DNA from: Endomychus coccineus | Lineage: Eukaryota; Arthropoda; Insecta; Coleoptera; Endomychidae | DNA: 64,000 nucleotides | Reading direction: 5' to 3' | Assembly (NCBI GenBank): GCA_958510875.1 | Contig: OY294067.1 | Span: 261,641,736 to 261,705,735 of the forward strand | Part shown: positions 34,824 through 46,509 of the stretch, one piece after another | Layout of the letters: each line of letters opens with the position of its first letter | Position numbering within the stretch: position 1 is the first letter of the stretch | Made by a program: the position numbers and the translations under genes | Notes under the pieces: model-generated | What the model saw: the letters and a program-made list of their open reading frames with translations, nothing else | What the model was told of the DNA's origin: nothing | The model's database searches: none

Positions 34824-34911
34824 CTGTTGGAACTTGGCGCGCATCGGCCTTGCCGCGAGCAGCTGACTTAACACACACACATTCCGGACCACCCACTACC
34901 GCCCAGCGCAT
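34824..34911 (-). CDS. Candidate first coding exon (minus strand)
   Basis: On the minus strand an ATG at 34911 begins a frame MRWAVVGGPECVCVKSAARG that ends after 88 coding bases at CAACAG, followed by the donor GTAAAC. That leaves one base over (phase 1), exactly what the candidate exon at 18594-18689 needs. The segment lies in the most GC-rich patch of the region (34790-34960). The start context is weak, so the 5' part could be untranslated. An unspliced plus-strand alternative (34796-34867) encodes only 23 residues. The gene is not recognised. Confidence 0.35.
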
Positions 34912-35279
34912 ACCAAATCTAATTCTCTCACCACCGGTCAATCATCGCGTTTGTTAAGAGGACAATAATAACCTGTTGGCGTTTCGAATCTTGTTTCAAA
35001 CATCTTCAAGAATGTCAAACAAACACTATAGCGTCCATGTTGTTGCAGACTGTTTGAGATGTACCAATTATTTTTCCCAAGACAGTATTCAAAATATTTT
35101 CAGCAACCTCCACAACCTGGTTCATCAGATTATCTGGATGGGGGAACATTTAATTAATTCGATTGTAAAAATTAACCTCCAATTGTTGTAGTTTACAATG
35201 GATTTTTTGTTGTAGTTAACAATGGATTTTTTTAAATTAAAGCTTTTGGTTAAATTTGATCGGAATCAGATGTAGTCAC
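34912..35279. other. Possible promoter side of the candidate gene
   Basis: Upstream (minus-strand sense) of the candidate first exon. GC-rich to about 34960, then AT-rich. I see no convincing TATA box or initiator. Confidence 0.25.
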
Positions 35280-35590
35280 GAAATAATACTAATTTAAATT
35301 TTTGGTACTTCTTCAGGCGATCAGTCATCTGAAAGTAGGAACAGAAAATATATTGGAAATGATTTAGAAGCAGCCAATGAAACACGTTGAGATATTCTCT
35401 ATGTTACATTCAAATTCAAATAGTCTACATGTTGTAATTTATAGTAACCAGGCTGACTTTCGAATTATAAACACTATAATATAGCGTTTGTTTTATATTG
35501 ACACTGAAACCTGCTTTTACATGAATTATTAAAATTGGCCCCAGAGTGAACACATAAAATATACTGTGACACCATATTTTTTTGGTCGAT
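35280..35590 (-). repeat. Unnamed dispersed repeat, copy B
   Basis: Reverse complement of the copy at 31900-32230 over several blocks (see there). It also contains CTGATCGCCTGAAGAAGTAC on the minus strand, a 3' extension only loosely similar in copy A (CCTGTAGAAGTGCC). Confidence 0.6.
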
Positions 35591-37867
35591 TACAATAACA
35601 CTATATACGAGGTAATAGTGAGTGTAAAAATAACGAAATGCATGTCGTTGCATTTTTTTGGAAATAGCTGGGAATCAAATTAACAACAATCAGGTATGGT
35701 ATGGTATTACTTATCTGACTATATGAGATATATTAAATAATATCTGGTTGATTTTAAACGACGTTCTACCTTTACTTCAACTGCTTTCAACTCTCAAATA
35801 TCATGCTAGTGAAAACTTGAAATTGTCGTTGCCGATTTTATTGGAGTTTTACCATCCTCTGCTAATAGAATAATTAACAGGGTGTCATATGCTATTGCAG
35901 ATTTGAAGTATCGTTGTATAATAAATTGTGTTCTTTAATTCCTTATTATATAAAATAATACAAATTATTTGTAATCTTAAATGTAATTCCCAAACAGTTG
36001 CAGTGTTTACCAAATGTTCGAAGAAAAAAAGTAACTATGTAATTATTATTTAAAATAAGAAAACAAGAACTGAAGGGCAGTGTTATATGAAGTCATTCGC
36101 ATTGTAACATGTGAAAAATTCATTTATACTCCTAATTTGAAAAAACAAATATCTTTTTTTTTAAAACAGAATTCTTATATATCATTCGAAGGATACAAAT
36201 GATGCAATGATCATTTGAAGCTGAGATATAATCATTAGGTGAATGTGAAGTTCACGATACAGCAACTTGCTTTGCAGAATTGTGCTTTTGATGTTCGTAA
36301 AGTTATAACTACAAAAACGGTCAGCCGAAGTTGGAATAAAGTGTTAACGTCGCACAATACACATCTATTTTTTCGCTGATGCAACATTTCTTAAAGGAAA
36401 GCAGTTTTATTTTCGATTAAACTATCTCACCGCAATAATTAACTTTTGTTATTACACTCAATTCCGTAGTTGGCACTGAGAAATGGCGGGCAAGGCACAT
36501 ATGATCAAGATCTTTTCGCAACTTCTCATTGGAGCGGATCCAAATTACATAATTCTATAAATTCACATTGCATACTCACATATCAGAAGAATTAGCGAAC
36601 ACCTGTTGTATCTACGGCAATGCATATGCACGAACTTATATTGCAAAGCCATTCCGGGATGGATGAATAAATAAATAATAATTAACTTGTATCTTAGTTT
36701 ACTGCTGTTCTATTCATTATTTATCGCATTCCGAATGTTGTTCATACAAATAAGATAGCATTCTTGAAAGCATTCAAAAGCGTTCTAAAAATTTTAATTT
36801 TATTGTTGATAATGCTTCTCTTTAACGATTAGGCGATTGCTTTCATGAATAAATCCGCGTGTTCATTTTATTCATTCTTTCATTGATTTCTTCCTGGTGT
36901 TTTTCAACTCAACCAGGTGCACTCCTATAGGCAACATTCCATATATGGAGTCATCTACAAACACTGAAACAACCTTTGATAATTGCATTTATTTTGTTCT
37001 GTCATGAACGCGAAGGTGATCATCACAACGACTAGAGAAAAAAAATCTTTTGAATCGTAAAAGACCCTATCTATACATTTCCATGAAGATGAATAGTAGA
37101 AATTATGCAGAATAAGTAATGTAAGAAGACTAAGATGAAAATAAAAAAAATAGCAGGTCATTGGGAATAATTTGTTATCTGTATAGATACTGACAATATG
37201 TATGACCTATGAACTACACAATAGGCCTGGTATCAATTTGAAAGGTTGCATCTTGACATTGGGAGAACAATTTATGAATTCTGAAGTTATAATAATGAAA
37301 TTCTTGAAACAGTAAGATGGTCGTCTGATTGGGAGAAGTGTCTCTGAAGCAATTGTGGAATTTTTTCCCGAAGGGAAGCGGATAGAGGAAGCAAATCAGC
37401 TATGAAAATTCGAGTTCTGTGGGAGATATAATTCATCATGTTCTCTTTGGACATAGTGATGTGCAATGCTCCGTTTGTTTAAGTGTAAATATTTCACGGT
37501 CAAACCCCAGAGGTGATATAGATTTAGGTCTGCAGATATATAAAATTTAATTTAATCATTGTATTCTGTCAAGCCAAATTTTGCACCAAACTTCCAAGAA
37601 GTCGCTTTGTGGATTTCTGGACTGGAGCGGTAATTGGGTCATACATTTGGGAAAACTGTGATGGTACGGAGCTGAGATATCGCTAAAAAATCTTCCATAG
37701 CCTGAACTGGAGGATATGCGCTTGAATTTTTAAAATTTTTCATAATAGATCATACGATTTACCAGCTCCGGGGCAAATTTCTCCTACATCAACAAGAGCA
37801 CCACAGCTGCCTCCAAGTGGGAATCGTGAGAAGTTTGTGATGCATGGTAGTCGAGATAATTTATCTC
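35591..37867. other. Long non-coding stretch
   Basis: AT-rich with no recognisable gene, RNA or transposon end. CAGGGTGTCATATG at about 35879 could be a lone decayed transposon end. Confidence 0.35.
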
Positions 37868-38165
37868 AACTAATGGAGGAAATGAGTCTTCAATAATTAA
37901 TATATCAATAATAATAACAGTTCTTTTCTTTTTAATTATAGATTGTGAATTTAAGATTGGTATCGGGGGTGCAGATATTTGATCGAACTGGAAGGGGTTG
38001 GAATATTTATGGTCTGTGGCAATGCCGATAATCTAACGCGTCTACTGGAGGAAGTGAGTCTTCATTAATGATTGTGTTTATTATTTATTAACTGATAGTT
38101 GTTTTCTCTTTATAGATAGTGAAAATAAGAAGACAACGGGGGTGTAGATATTTGATTGAGTATTT
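37868..38165. repeat. Imperfect tandem duplication (~170-bp period)
   Basis: TAATGGAGGAAATGAGTCTTC at about 37871 is echoed by TACTGGAGGAAGTGAGTCTTC at about 38043. In both units a T-rich run then leads to TATAGAT, a GTGAA block, and GGGTGCAGATATTTGAT or GGGTGTAGATATTTGATT. Two diverged units only. Confidence 0.7.
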
Positions 38166-38499
38166 CTAGATTTAAGTTTAACTGTAATAATTGAATTTAG
38201 TTATAAATTAGGTTATATCTTTTTTCCTTGTATAGTAATTTTATATTTTCAAAAATAAATTATTTCTAAATTGAATGTTTCCTCTTCAATCATCATACTT
38301 TTTTTTCAGATAAAAAATATTCAACATTGTGTGTTCTTTGCGATCTCAAGTGGATCAAAATCCCGGTTATATTATTCAAAAACATTCTACTGGAAGGCCT
38401 AATATACATGAAATTCAATGATAGAAACTAAATGTTGTTCCTAGCTGTGTTAGTAAATAGGTTGTTTAATGGAAATACAATTTCAATATGTCGTGTGGA

Positions 38500-38910
38500 A
38501 ATTGGTCTTTAGTTCATCAGTTCATTCGTAGATGGTGTTGGTAGCCATTCTTGACAGTTAATTCATATTGATAGACAACAGACATCTGTGATTAAGAACT
38601 AATTCAGCGTTTCACTAATAGATGCTATTGATGGCTGCCCCATGGCGGTTCACTCATAGATGGTGTTCACAGTCAGCCATGACTGTTCATCTATCCTCCA
38701 TGTCAGTTCATAGTTCGACTGGCTACCATAACACTTCAAGATCTGTCATAACATTAACCCATCATTAAAGCAGTATAGTTCACGTAATGATTGAAGAGGG
38801 TGGCGCCCACATATAACCATGACAGTTCATAGATCAACCATGAAAGTTCATAGATCCATCATGACAGTTCCACCATGGCAGTTCATACACGCGCCAAGAC
38901 AGTTCCGCCA
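38500..38910. repeat. Degenerate short-unit tandem repeat
   Basis: Variants of CATGACAGTTCATAGATC recur many times, most regularly at 38817-38905, with a longer variant containing TAGATGGTGTT upstream (38530, 38655). Units vary in length (about 18-50 bp). It encodes a repetitive peptide frame (HRSTMKVHRSIMTV) by accident of the repeat. Confidence 0.75.
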
Positions 38911-39373
38911 TGACACATCTTACAAAAAACCTATGTATTCACACCATCTATACTATAACCTCCATACTCTATGTTTCAGTAATCTGTCACCTTCTGTAAC
39001 CTTAAGCTCTACGGTCTGAGTTGCACCTAGACCGTATGCCACCTAGACACTTCCGGTCTAAAACTCGTCCTCTATATGTACTTCCTTCTTCGACGGATTT
39101 CATTCAGATCCCAACTACGGAAAGGAATCAATATAGGCTTTTCAGCCCTCAAATTCCCCAACATTTGGAATCTAAGTTGTTTTTTGGAAAAATTTGGAAA
39201 GAAATGTCGCACTTAGTGCTGGCGTCTTCAAATTTAGTTTTGCCCTTTTAGTGCCAGCTATGCCAATAATATAGTAATCGTTATCGGTTCGAGATCTTAT
39301 CAAGCGCAGCTTATTTTTACAACTCAAAACTTTAGTATTGTCAATAAATAAGCCTAGTAAAATTCAGCGGGTC

Positions 39374-39777
39374 CTATAGATTGATTTTATTATTATTGAC
39401 TGAACTCATGGCATCTTTGTACGACCATCCGAAAATAACTAGAGCTATAGATTCATGTTCGGCGTATGTTAGATAAGTTCTAATGGTGCTAACAATACCA
39501 GGATCGCGGTCTTTGTCTATCTCTTTTCCATTTAATTCATAACTGATATATTCAGAGAGAAACGCTTCGAAATTATTGGTTAGCGTACATTCACCATCAC
39601 CACCTGCTTCTTGCTCGAACTCTGCCTCGATGAATGAAGTAGACGAGGCTAAATTTACCAACACATTTTTTTTATTGTTAATATGTCAATTTCATCGCTG
39701 TTGCCGAAAGATGTTGTGTGTGTTTCTCTTCTGTGATGTCTACATTGAACTTTGGCTCTTTGAAGTTTTTCCGACAT
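39374..39777 (-). pseudogene. Small protein-like gene with a frameshift at an A8 run
   Basis: From an ATG at 39777 the minus strand reads MSEKLQRAKVQCRHHRRETH and continues through GNSDEIDILTIKK, then stops at 39655. From the same A8 tract the next frame reads on for about 96 more codons, including TLTNNFEAFLSEYISYELNG and IRTYLTYAEHESIALVIFGW, to TAG at 39374. One extra A would join them into about 135 residues. Codon usage looks coding in both halves. No family is recognised; a capsid-like or transposon accessory protein or a small host gene are possible. The break may be a real mutation, a sequencing error in a homopolymer, or programmed slippage. Confidence 0.45.
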
Positions 39778-39855
39778 GGCAACCAAGGGAATTCATATTC
39801 TCATAATCGCAGATACCTTCTTCTTTGAACACTAGGTAATAACTGATGGTAAATA

Positions 39856-39920
39856 TGAGGATATCTTTTATTTTCATTTTATTATATAAATATTTTGTAT
39901 TTATAAAAGATGATATCCTC
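39856..39920. repeat. AT-rich hairpin
   Basis: GAGGATATCTTTTAT pairs with ATAAAAGATGATATCCTC around a loop of about 28 bases, with a three-base bulge. It is precursor-microRNA sized, but AT-rich DNA gives many such structures. Confidence 0.4.
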
Positions 39921-40829
39921 TTTTAACATGACCTGCCACCTGATTAATTTTGCTACTACGGCCTTTTGAATCTTTCTTCCGTTTTGTTAAGGAATGTCAG
40001 ACTCAACGTGCATCCCGTTATTATTCAAATCAAGTTACAAATAATGAGAGCGTAATCAAAATATTTGCCATGTATATGAGCACCCTAGGGATATTTTCGT
40101 CCCCTGGAGTCATTACAATAATTTGTGGACTGACATTTTCGACATAACCCAGAATTCGATGGTTATAAACGATTTTACAAAATCAACGATCAAATACAAT
40201 ACATTCCGCCAGCAGTACTGTAGATATTATAATTATACACCGAAACAATACTGATGCCCAACGGGTATATAATTACCAAATGTATCTATTAAAAACTGTA
40301 TCATAATGCCTGTAATATTCAACTATTGGAATTAAAATATAATTTATTGGTGTCGAGGGAAATAATATGTTTAAATGGCTTCCGAACTAGAGTTCCCGTT
40401 ATTACACGGTTCGGTGACTGAATCTCCTTTCTCGTTGGTCGGTAACTGCACTACCGACTGCTGCCTTGCTGGCCGCTTTGTGATCTTAGTGGAAACAAGT
40501 TATTACCTTGGAATGTATTTAATTAAACACAAATTATACGCAGAGATTAAAATAACGACACTCGATTACCAAATAAACAACTCCTTTAATTGCATTAAAA
40601 AACTACCGCACACGTAAATATATGCAACAATTGTATTGTTATGTACCTCTTCAATCACTCATCTCGTGCATTTACAAATACCAATTCAATTTATCTTTTT
40701 TTTTGGCGTTATGATAAAAATTGCGGCGGGGAAATAAAGGGGAGGAATGCCAAAATCAATAATTTAGGGTTAAAAAAGTGAACATTTTCAATTTCGTTGT
40801 TGTGTCTCTAAACACTCCCATTAGTATGG
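39921..40829. other. Non-coding stretch with a weak open frame
   Basis: An ATG at 40375 begins MASELEFPLLHGSV in a GC-richer patch, with a possible but non-ideal donor (GTAACT) about 70 bases later. Support is too weak to call an exon. The rest is AT-rich. Confidence 0.3.
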
Positions 40830-41220
40830 TATTACAGCTGTATACAGAAATCATTCAATTAACAAATCTGAATTTATTGAAGCCCTTAAACTATATTTAA
40901 CAAACTGTAAGATTGAAACAGAAATAATTGTAGGAGATATAAACATTGATATCAATAAGCCTGATATTATTGCTAACGACTACTTGAACTTATTGGGCAA
41001 GTATGGTTGCAAAAGTGTTATTAATAAAAATCCAAGAGTAACATTTCACAGAAAAAGTCCCATTGATCACATATTTATAAAAACAAGTGACCAGTCATCA
41101 AATATTCAGGGTATTGTATTGCAGTGCAATATTACAGACCATTATGGAACTATCCTAAATATAAACAGCAATTCTATCAATATTTATAGAATGGAGGACA
41201 ATTTGAACATTTGATTTAAA
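40830..41220 (+). pseudogene. Non-LTR retrotransposon APE endonuclease, C-terminal part
   Basis: A continuous frame reads ITAVYRNHSINKSEF, then IIVGDINIDINKPD (the GDxN catalytic block), VTFHRKSPIDHIFIKT and GIVLQCNITDHYG (the final DH catalytic block). These are the conserved C-terminal motifs of the AP-endonuclease domain that nicks target DNA for non-LTR elements. The N-terminal half is missing, and the frame ends soon after the domain. It pairs with the RT tail at 41700-42310. Confidence 0.82.
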
Positions 41221-41699
41221 CACGCAGATTTAATTTTTTTCATTGTGAGCATGACAACACAATACAATTTTTTTACAAATGTGATTTTTTAAAGATTGTT
41301 TAAGTTTGTAAAAAAGGCTTGTACATTATACAAATAACCAAAATATTCAAGGTGGCGCATTCGAGCAACAAAATTAATTTTTGGCGAAAACGGTTCATCA
41401 AATTTACGTTTTTCATACACCGTTGTAAAGAGGCTTCCAAGACCTTTCAAATGACGTATCACTCAACACCCCTCCCCTATTCAATTTTGAGGGGTTGAAG
41501 CGCCCCCTATTAGGGGGTTGCTCGTTCAAGCCTCAAATATACGTCAAAAGATGTCCCCCCAAACAAAATCATTCGACGTGTTTCGGGAGGTTTTTCCACT
41601 CACTATGGGATAAGAAATATATATACGGGGTGGCTCGTCTGAGATGGAACACCCTGTATACCAAATAACTAAAATAGTATAATCAAAAAAGTATTTGTC
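41221..41699. other. Insertion or decayed middle of the retrotransposon
   Basis: Separates the endonuclease from the RT tail. It contains GGCTCGTCTGAGATGGAAC next to ACACCCTGTATA, with TATATACGGGGTGG just before. This looks like two opposite TA-transposon ends almost touching, perhaps a minimal deletion derivative. The RT core of the host element is absent. Confidence 0.4.
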
Positions 41700-42310
41700 A
41701 GTGTTAAATTTAGAAATCAGATCAAAAACATTAACTGTGAAGCATTATTAAACTTAGTATGCCCAGAAACTGCTACGAATCAAAACTTTACAGTTGCATT
41801 AATAATAAAACCGTATTTACTAATAATAAAAATGAAAACGATTAACTGCTAAGTTAAGTTCAATTGTAACACTTCAATCGATAATTGCAAGCTTGAAATA
41901 TTCTCAAAACGTAAATATTTTGGTGTAAATCTAGATAATCATATGAGATGAAAGGAACATATCTCCTTTTTAGTGAAGAAAATTCTGAAACTCTATGTAT
42001 TCAAAGAATTGACAACTTTCTTGAATTTTAAAGGGCTAAAAAATATATATGTAATTGCTCAGTCATTAATACAATATGGTATAATCGGTTGGGATGGGGC
42101 ATACAACGAATCAGTTGAACCCCTTTTTAAGATACAGAATAAAATTCTGAAAATAATATATAAAAAACCTTGGGGATATCCTACTCGCTTACTATCTCAC
42201 TATTACACATATGTATCCAACCAAACTAAATTTAAATGTTTAGACATTCCCACAGCAAGGAAAACTATTGGCCAACGCTCTGCCAAATGCACTACCAACA
42301 GAAATTAGTA
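41700..42310 (+). pseudogene. Non-LTR retrotransposon RT tail
   Basis: Segments KRKYFGVNLDNHMR, then HISFLVKKILKLY, then QSLIQYGIIGWDGAYNESVE and FKIQNKILKIIYKKPWGYP match the region after the RT catalytic core in CR1/jockey-type elements (the YLGV...D block, the HI..L..K block and the QS.L.YG...W block). An in-frame stop separates the first two. The catalytic centre is not present. It lies just downstream of the matching endonuclease, so both belong to one internally deleted element. Confidence 0.75.
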
Positions 42311-42703
42311 ACATGAAAAGTAAACACAATTTCGGTAAAATTTTTAATAATTACTGAGTTAAAAATAATATATCACACATGCTGAAATATTTTTAATAAC
42401 GTTTACACATATGTCACCATAGACTTTGTAAAATTCAAATTACCTAATCTTTTCAGGAAGATTGCTATTCTTACTGGGTATTTTTTCCTTCGTGTGATTA
42501 ATTTCAATGATTATTCAATTAATTTACAATTTAATAATGTAAGACGTTAATTCTAATTTTAATTTTTTGATTTATTATGAAATATGTTTTGCGTACATGT
42601 ATCCTACATGTTTGTTTGTTTTACAAATGCTGTTGGTAGCAAAACAGGTACAAAATTATTCAAAAAGTTAAAAACTTTTTTCTATCTGTATTCGTAAGAT
42701 ATA

Positions 42704-44610
42704 CATGGTGTCCCACGACGTTTTGACAGTCCAATTTCTCGAAAACTGTTGATATGACATACATGAAATTTGGCAGATATAAGCAGTCGAAACTGATGCT
42801 TATATTTATTATAAAATGACTTCCGTTTTTCCTGTCATTTCGGGTCACGTGACCCCAACATAATTTTTTTAAATGGGACAACCGGTATAATATTACAATT
42901 TTGGATATGTCATTCAAAAACAAATTCAACGATACCACACTTATCATCATTGTATTGTGCAGAAATGATAATAGGGGCAATTAAATGAACATCTGAATCT
43001 ATATTCAAATGTAGCTACCAAAAATAAATTATTTTATTAAAAAACGTAACATAGGAAATTAAAAAGTACAAGTAATAAAAAAAAATAAAGAAAATGTTCA
43101 AATTGATGACCATGTACATTGACACAATGTTCAAACCTTGTTAAAAGATTTCTTGTAAGTGCTGCTGCAATCATTTCGGGTGTTACGGTCCGACATGCCT
43201 GTCTTATTTTATCCTTTAAATCATCTAAATCAGTCGGGGTGTGACATAAACTCGACCTTTTAAGAAACCCCAGAGAAAGAAATCTAAGGGTGTAATATCC
43301 GGAGAACGGGGTGGCCACAGAATCGCACCATTCCGACCAATTCATTTTTCAGGAAATGTGTTATCAAGATATTCTCTAACTGGCCCAAAAAAGTGAGGAG
43401 ATGCTCCATCTTGCTGCCACCACATTGTTTGCCTTTCATGTAAGGGAATATCTGATCTGGTAGAGTGTTTTGAAGAAAATCTAAGTATCTTTGCCCCGTT
43501 AATGTTCCTTCATAAAAATAGGGACCAATCACCCGACCGTTAAATAAACCGCACCAAACATTGATTCCACATATTGTTTGAAAATTGGTTTCGCGCATCC
43601 ACTTTGGATTCTCCTGCGACCAATAATGACAATTATGGCGATTAACAATACCATTGTTATGAAATCTACTTTCATCACTCCATGATATTGTTTCTAAAAA
43701 AGAAGGGTCATCATTACTTTGTACTAACATTTCAGCAATAAAATTTAATCTCCTTTCAGGATCTGCAGGGACTAAACCTTGTGTTAAATGTATTTTATAA
43801 GGATGGTATTTGTGATTTTTTAATACTCTTTGTATTGAACTTCTACTTATTTGTAATTCTTTTTCAAGAAATCGTATTGAGGTGTGTGGATTTACCTGAA
43901 TATAAGCCAAATATTTATCACATTGTCATCTGTCTGAGCGGTCTTTTGACGAGGAACTTGATTTTTACCGCTTGTAAAAGAACCAGTTCTTAGCTTTCGT
44001 TCGACATAGGCAAAAGTATTTTTGCTTGGAGTTATTCTATGAGGAAAACGATTTCTGTACAAGCCTTGAGCATGAGTTTTGTTTTTTCCACATTCTCCAT
44101 AAATAAGCAGCATGTCAACATATTCATCGTAAGTAAAAATTTAAGGCGTTATTTACTTATTATTACAGTGTCTTCACAAGATTATTACTAATAATTAATG
44201 ACAGTTCTTGAATAAACTTCACCTAACAATACTGAATGACAACCTATGTCGTTGCTACAATAGTTATTTGTTCCATAGCCACCTAAATTTTTGAGTGCAA
44301 AGTATTGCTTTAATAAATTTAGTAAAAATAAATAGCCCTTATTATCATTACTGCACAATACAATGATGACAAGTGTGGTATCGTTGAATTTGTTTTTGAA
44401 TGACATATCCAAAATTGTTATATTATACCAGTTGTCCCATTTAAAAAAAAGTATGTTGGGGTCACGTGACTCGAAATGACAGGGAAAACGGAAGTCATTT
44501 TATAATAAATATAAGCATCAGTGTCGACTGTTTATATCTGCCAAATTTCATACATGTCATATTAACAGTTTTCGAGAAATTGGACTGTCAAAACGTCGTG
44601 GGACACCCTG
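42704..44610 (-). mobile_element. Full-length mariner-like element with ~270-bp inverted ends
   Basis: TA at 42702-42703 and 44611-44612 flank ends CATGGTGTCCCACGACG and GTCGTGGGACACCCTG. The arms pair for about 270 bp (42704-42976 with the last ~270 bp). The element is 1907 bp with a broken transposase on the minus strand. The deleted derivative at 6258-6997 belongs to the same family. The inverted ends are far longer than those of classical mariners. Confidence 0.88.
43063..44150 (-). pseudogene. DDE transposase (D-41-D spacing), frameshifted
   Basis: The start codon expected by comparison with the copy at 6930 (ATGCCTTC) is ACG here and is followed by a stop. The N-terminal domain (MLLIYGECGKNKTHAQGLYR) then reads on minus from 44113. 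After an overlap the main part (43910-43284) has SWSDESRFH with the first Asp. A shift near 43440 puts the rest in another frame: MWWQQDGASPHF (second Asp) and RSPDITPLDFFLWG (third). I count 41 residues between the last two, matching a DD41D-type spacing. A stop also lies between them. The family resembles that at 8.5 and 48.9 kb but is distinct. Confidence 0.83.
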
Positions 44611-44612
44611 TA

Positions 44613-46509
44613 TAACTTTGTATCTACTGTTGGATTTATAAGTTATTATATTATATCATTATTATTTAAAATACTCTAAACCTGAAAAATTGAAATCTTA
44701 AAGATAAAAAGATAAGTGTTTTGCAGGAAAGGTAACATGCTTTCTAGGTGTTTTTTATAACCTCCATCTTGTTTGTGTCGGGCAACTGAGAAATCGTTGT
44801 CCTCTTCAAATCCCAAACTGTTTCAGCCTTGCTCAGGACTATATTTTCTTTCCAGGGAGCTGTAGATGAAAGGCTTTCCCCTGGGGGGTAGGGGACGATG
44901 TAACATTACGTAACATTGATATTTTGAATTTTTGTCACGAAAGGTATGCTGTGGAATCATATATACTTATTAAAAACTGACATAAATTTGAGTACGATCG
45001 TGATAATGAAACAAATAATTCCGTTCTTACGATTGTTTCATCATTCGTTACATTCGGCTGCTCTTCGTTGTTACTTTAAACATGTGTAATGCGCTCTGTA
45101 ATGCGATTACCACCTGAGCTTATGAAAGTTGTTAGTTCATTCCGATTCAGTGTCACCTTAAAGTTTCCCAACGATAGTTTGTACAATTTCATGTTCACGC
45201 CTTTCATTGTCAGTTGGATTCACTCCGTGATTCATTTCTCATCTATCTACGTGGTACGTAAAAAGCTATAGAAAAAATGAAATGTTATTCAATAATGCAA
45301 CATTTAAAATATTCATTAATTTAAATGATAATTCTATCACTGCATCGAATGTTCAAAAATATTGTCTTAATTCTGTTATAAATATCTATATTTTAGGCAT
45401 CAAAATTTTTCGAACCAGCCATATTTAATTTGAAGTATTTCAGAATAAATCATTAGAAAGATAATGCAATTAGAAACAGCATATTGTACCATTTTGGTTT
45501 AATTCAAACTTATGTCTAGTCCAACTATACGAATGAAGTAAATTCAAGGTACTATTTACTGCGTTAAATAAACTACAGTACTTGAAACGGAAGTAAAGGT
45601 TAACTAGGTTTGCTTTACTCAAAGCTAAAAAATTAATGCTCGCTTATAATTAGTTGCATTAATAATAATAAATCGGTCTGCCGTATATGCAATTACGTGT
45701 TTACCTTTAGTTGTTATTAATTTCCCACGATTAAATGATAATATAATCATTCTGTGAAATGTTCCATTTCCATTTATAACCGTAACCATACATGAAACGT
45801 TTTACTACTGAGTATTGCTTCAAGGGCGATTCCCTTTATAGATCGATAATTTCTTAGGAACTTCTGCGAAATATACAGAAATAAAATGGGTAATTCTTCG
45901 AATACGATTTTGCCATCCACTGGTTTCTATTGAAACTTCCATAAATAAATACACTTGATGTAATATTGGAAGGAAAGATCAGAATTGTAATTAAATATTT
46001 TCATCTTATCTACTATTTAGGGATAAGCTCTTGGGTCATTCTTCCACTTGTGACATCCGGAAGATACTAAGAGATCTACGGAAGTTATTGTATATTTTCG
46101 CTTTTCATTTAACCAAAATAAAATACCAGACAGAAGTCGAACGTTTATTCCGATTTTTCATGTTCCAAACGAATGATCTGTTGTTCAATTCAACAGAGGA
46201 TCTCGACAAATGGACAGCCCCGATTAAATATGTATGAAGAATTATTTTACGGGCAATATATTCACGATCTACAATTTTTCGGAATAACATCATAAATTGA
46301 AAGTACCTAGCTTTTTCGAATGAAATTCCTCGCAGTGAACTTAAGTCATATACCTTAATTTGAAGTTTAGCTTTGCTCTTTTTTTTAGTAGAAAGAAAAT
46401 GTTAGTTTTACGTTAAGTATTTATTTAAGAACTTTCCAAGATATTTCTGGTTTTAATGTGCAAATATTTCAAAATTTGAGTTCAGGTGAAATAAGTTTTC
46501 ATCAGAAAA
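44613..46509. other. Non-coding stretch, no gene seen
   Basis: AT-rich sequence. Short frames at 45089-45271 and 46031-46237 carry no motif. Nothing else recognised. Confidence 0.4.

Noticed and set aside
34796..34867. Plus-strand frame MHLKKLMLFTCWNLARIGLA
   Set aside because: Only 23 codons with a stop. The minus-strand reading of the same GC-rich patch has a consensus donor and a phase-matched partner.
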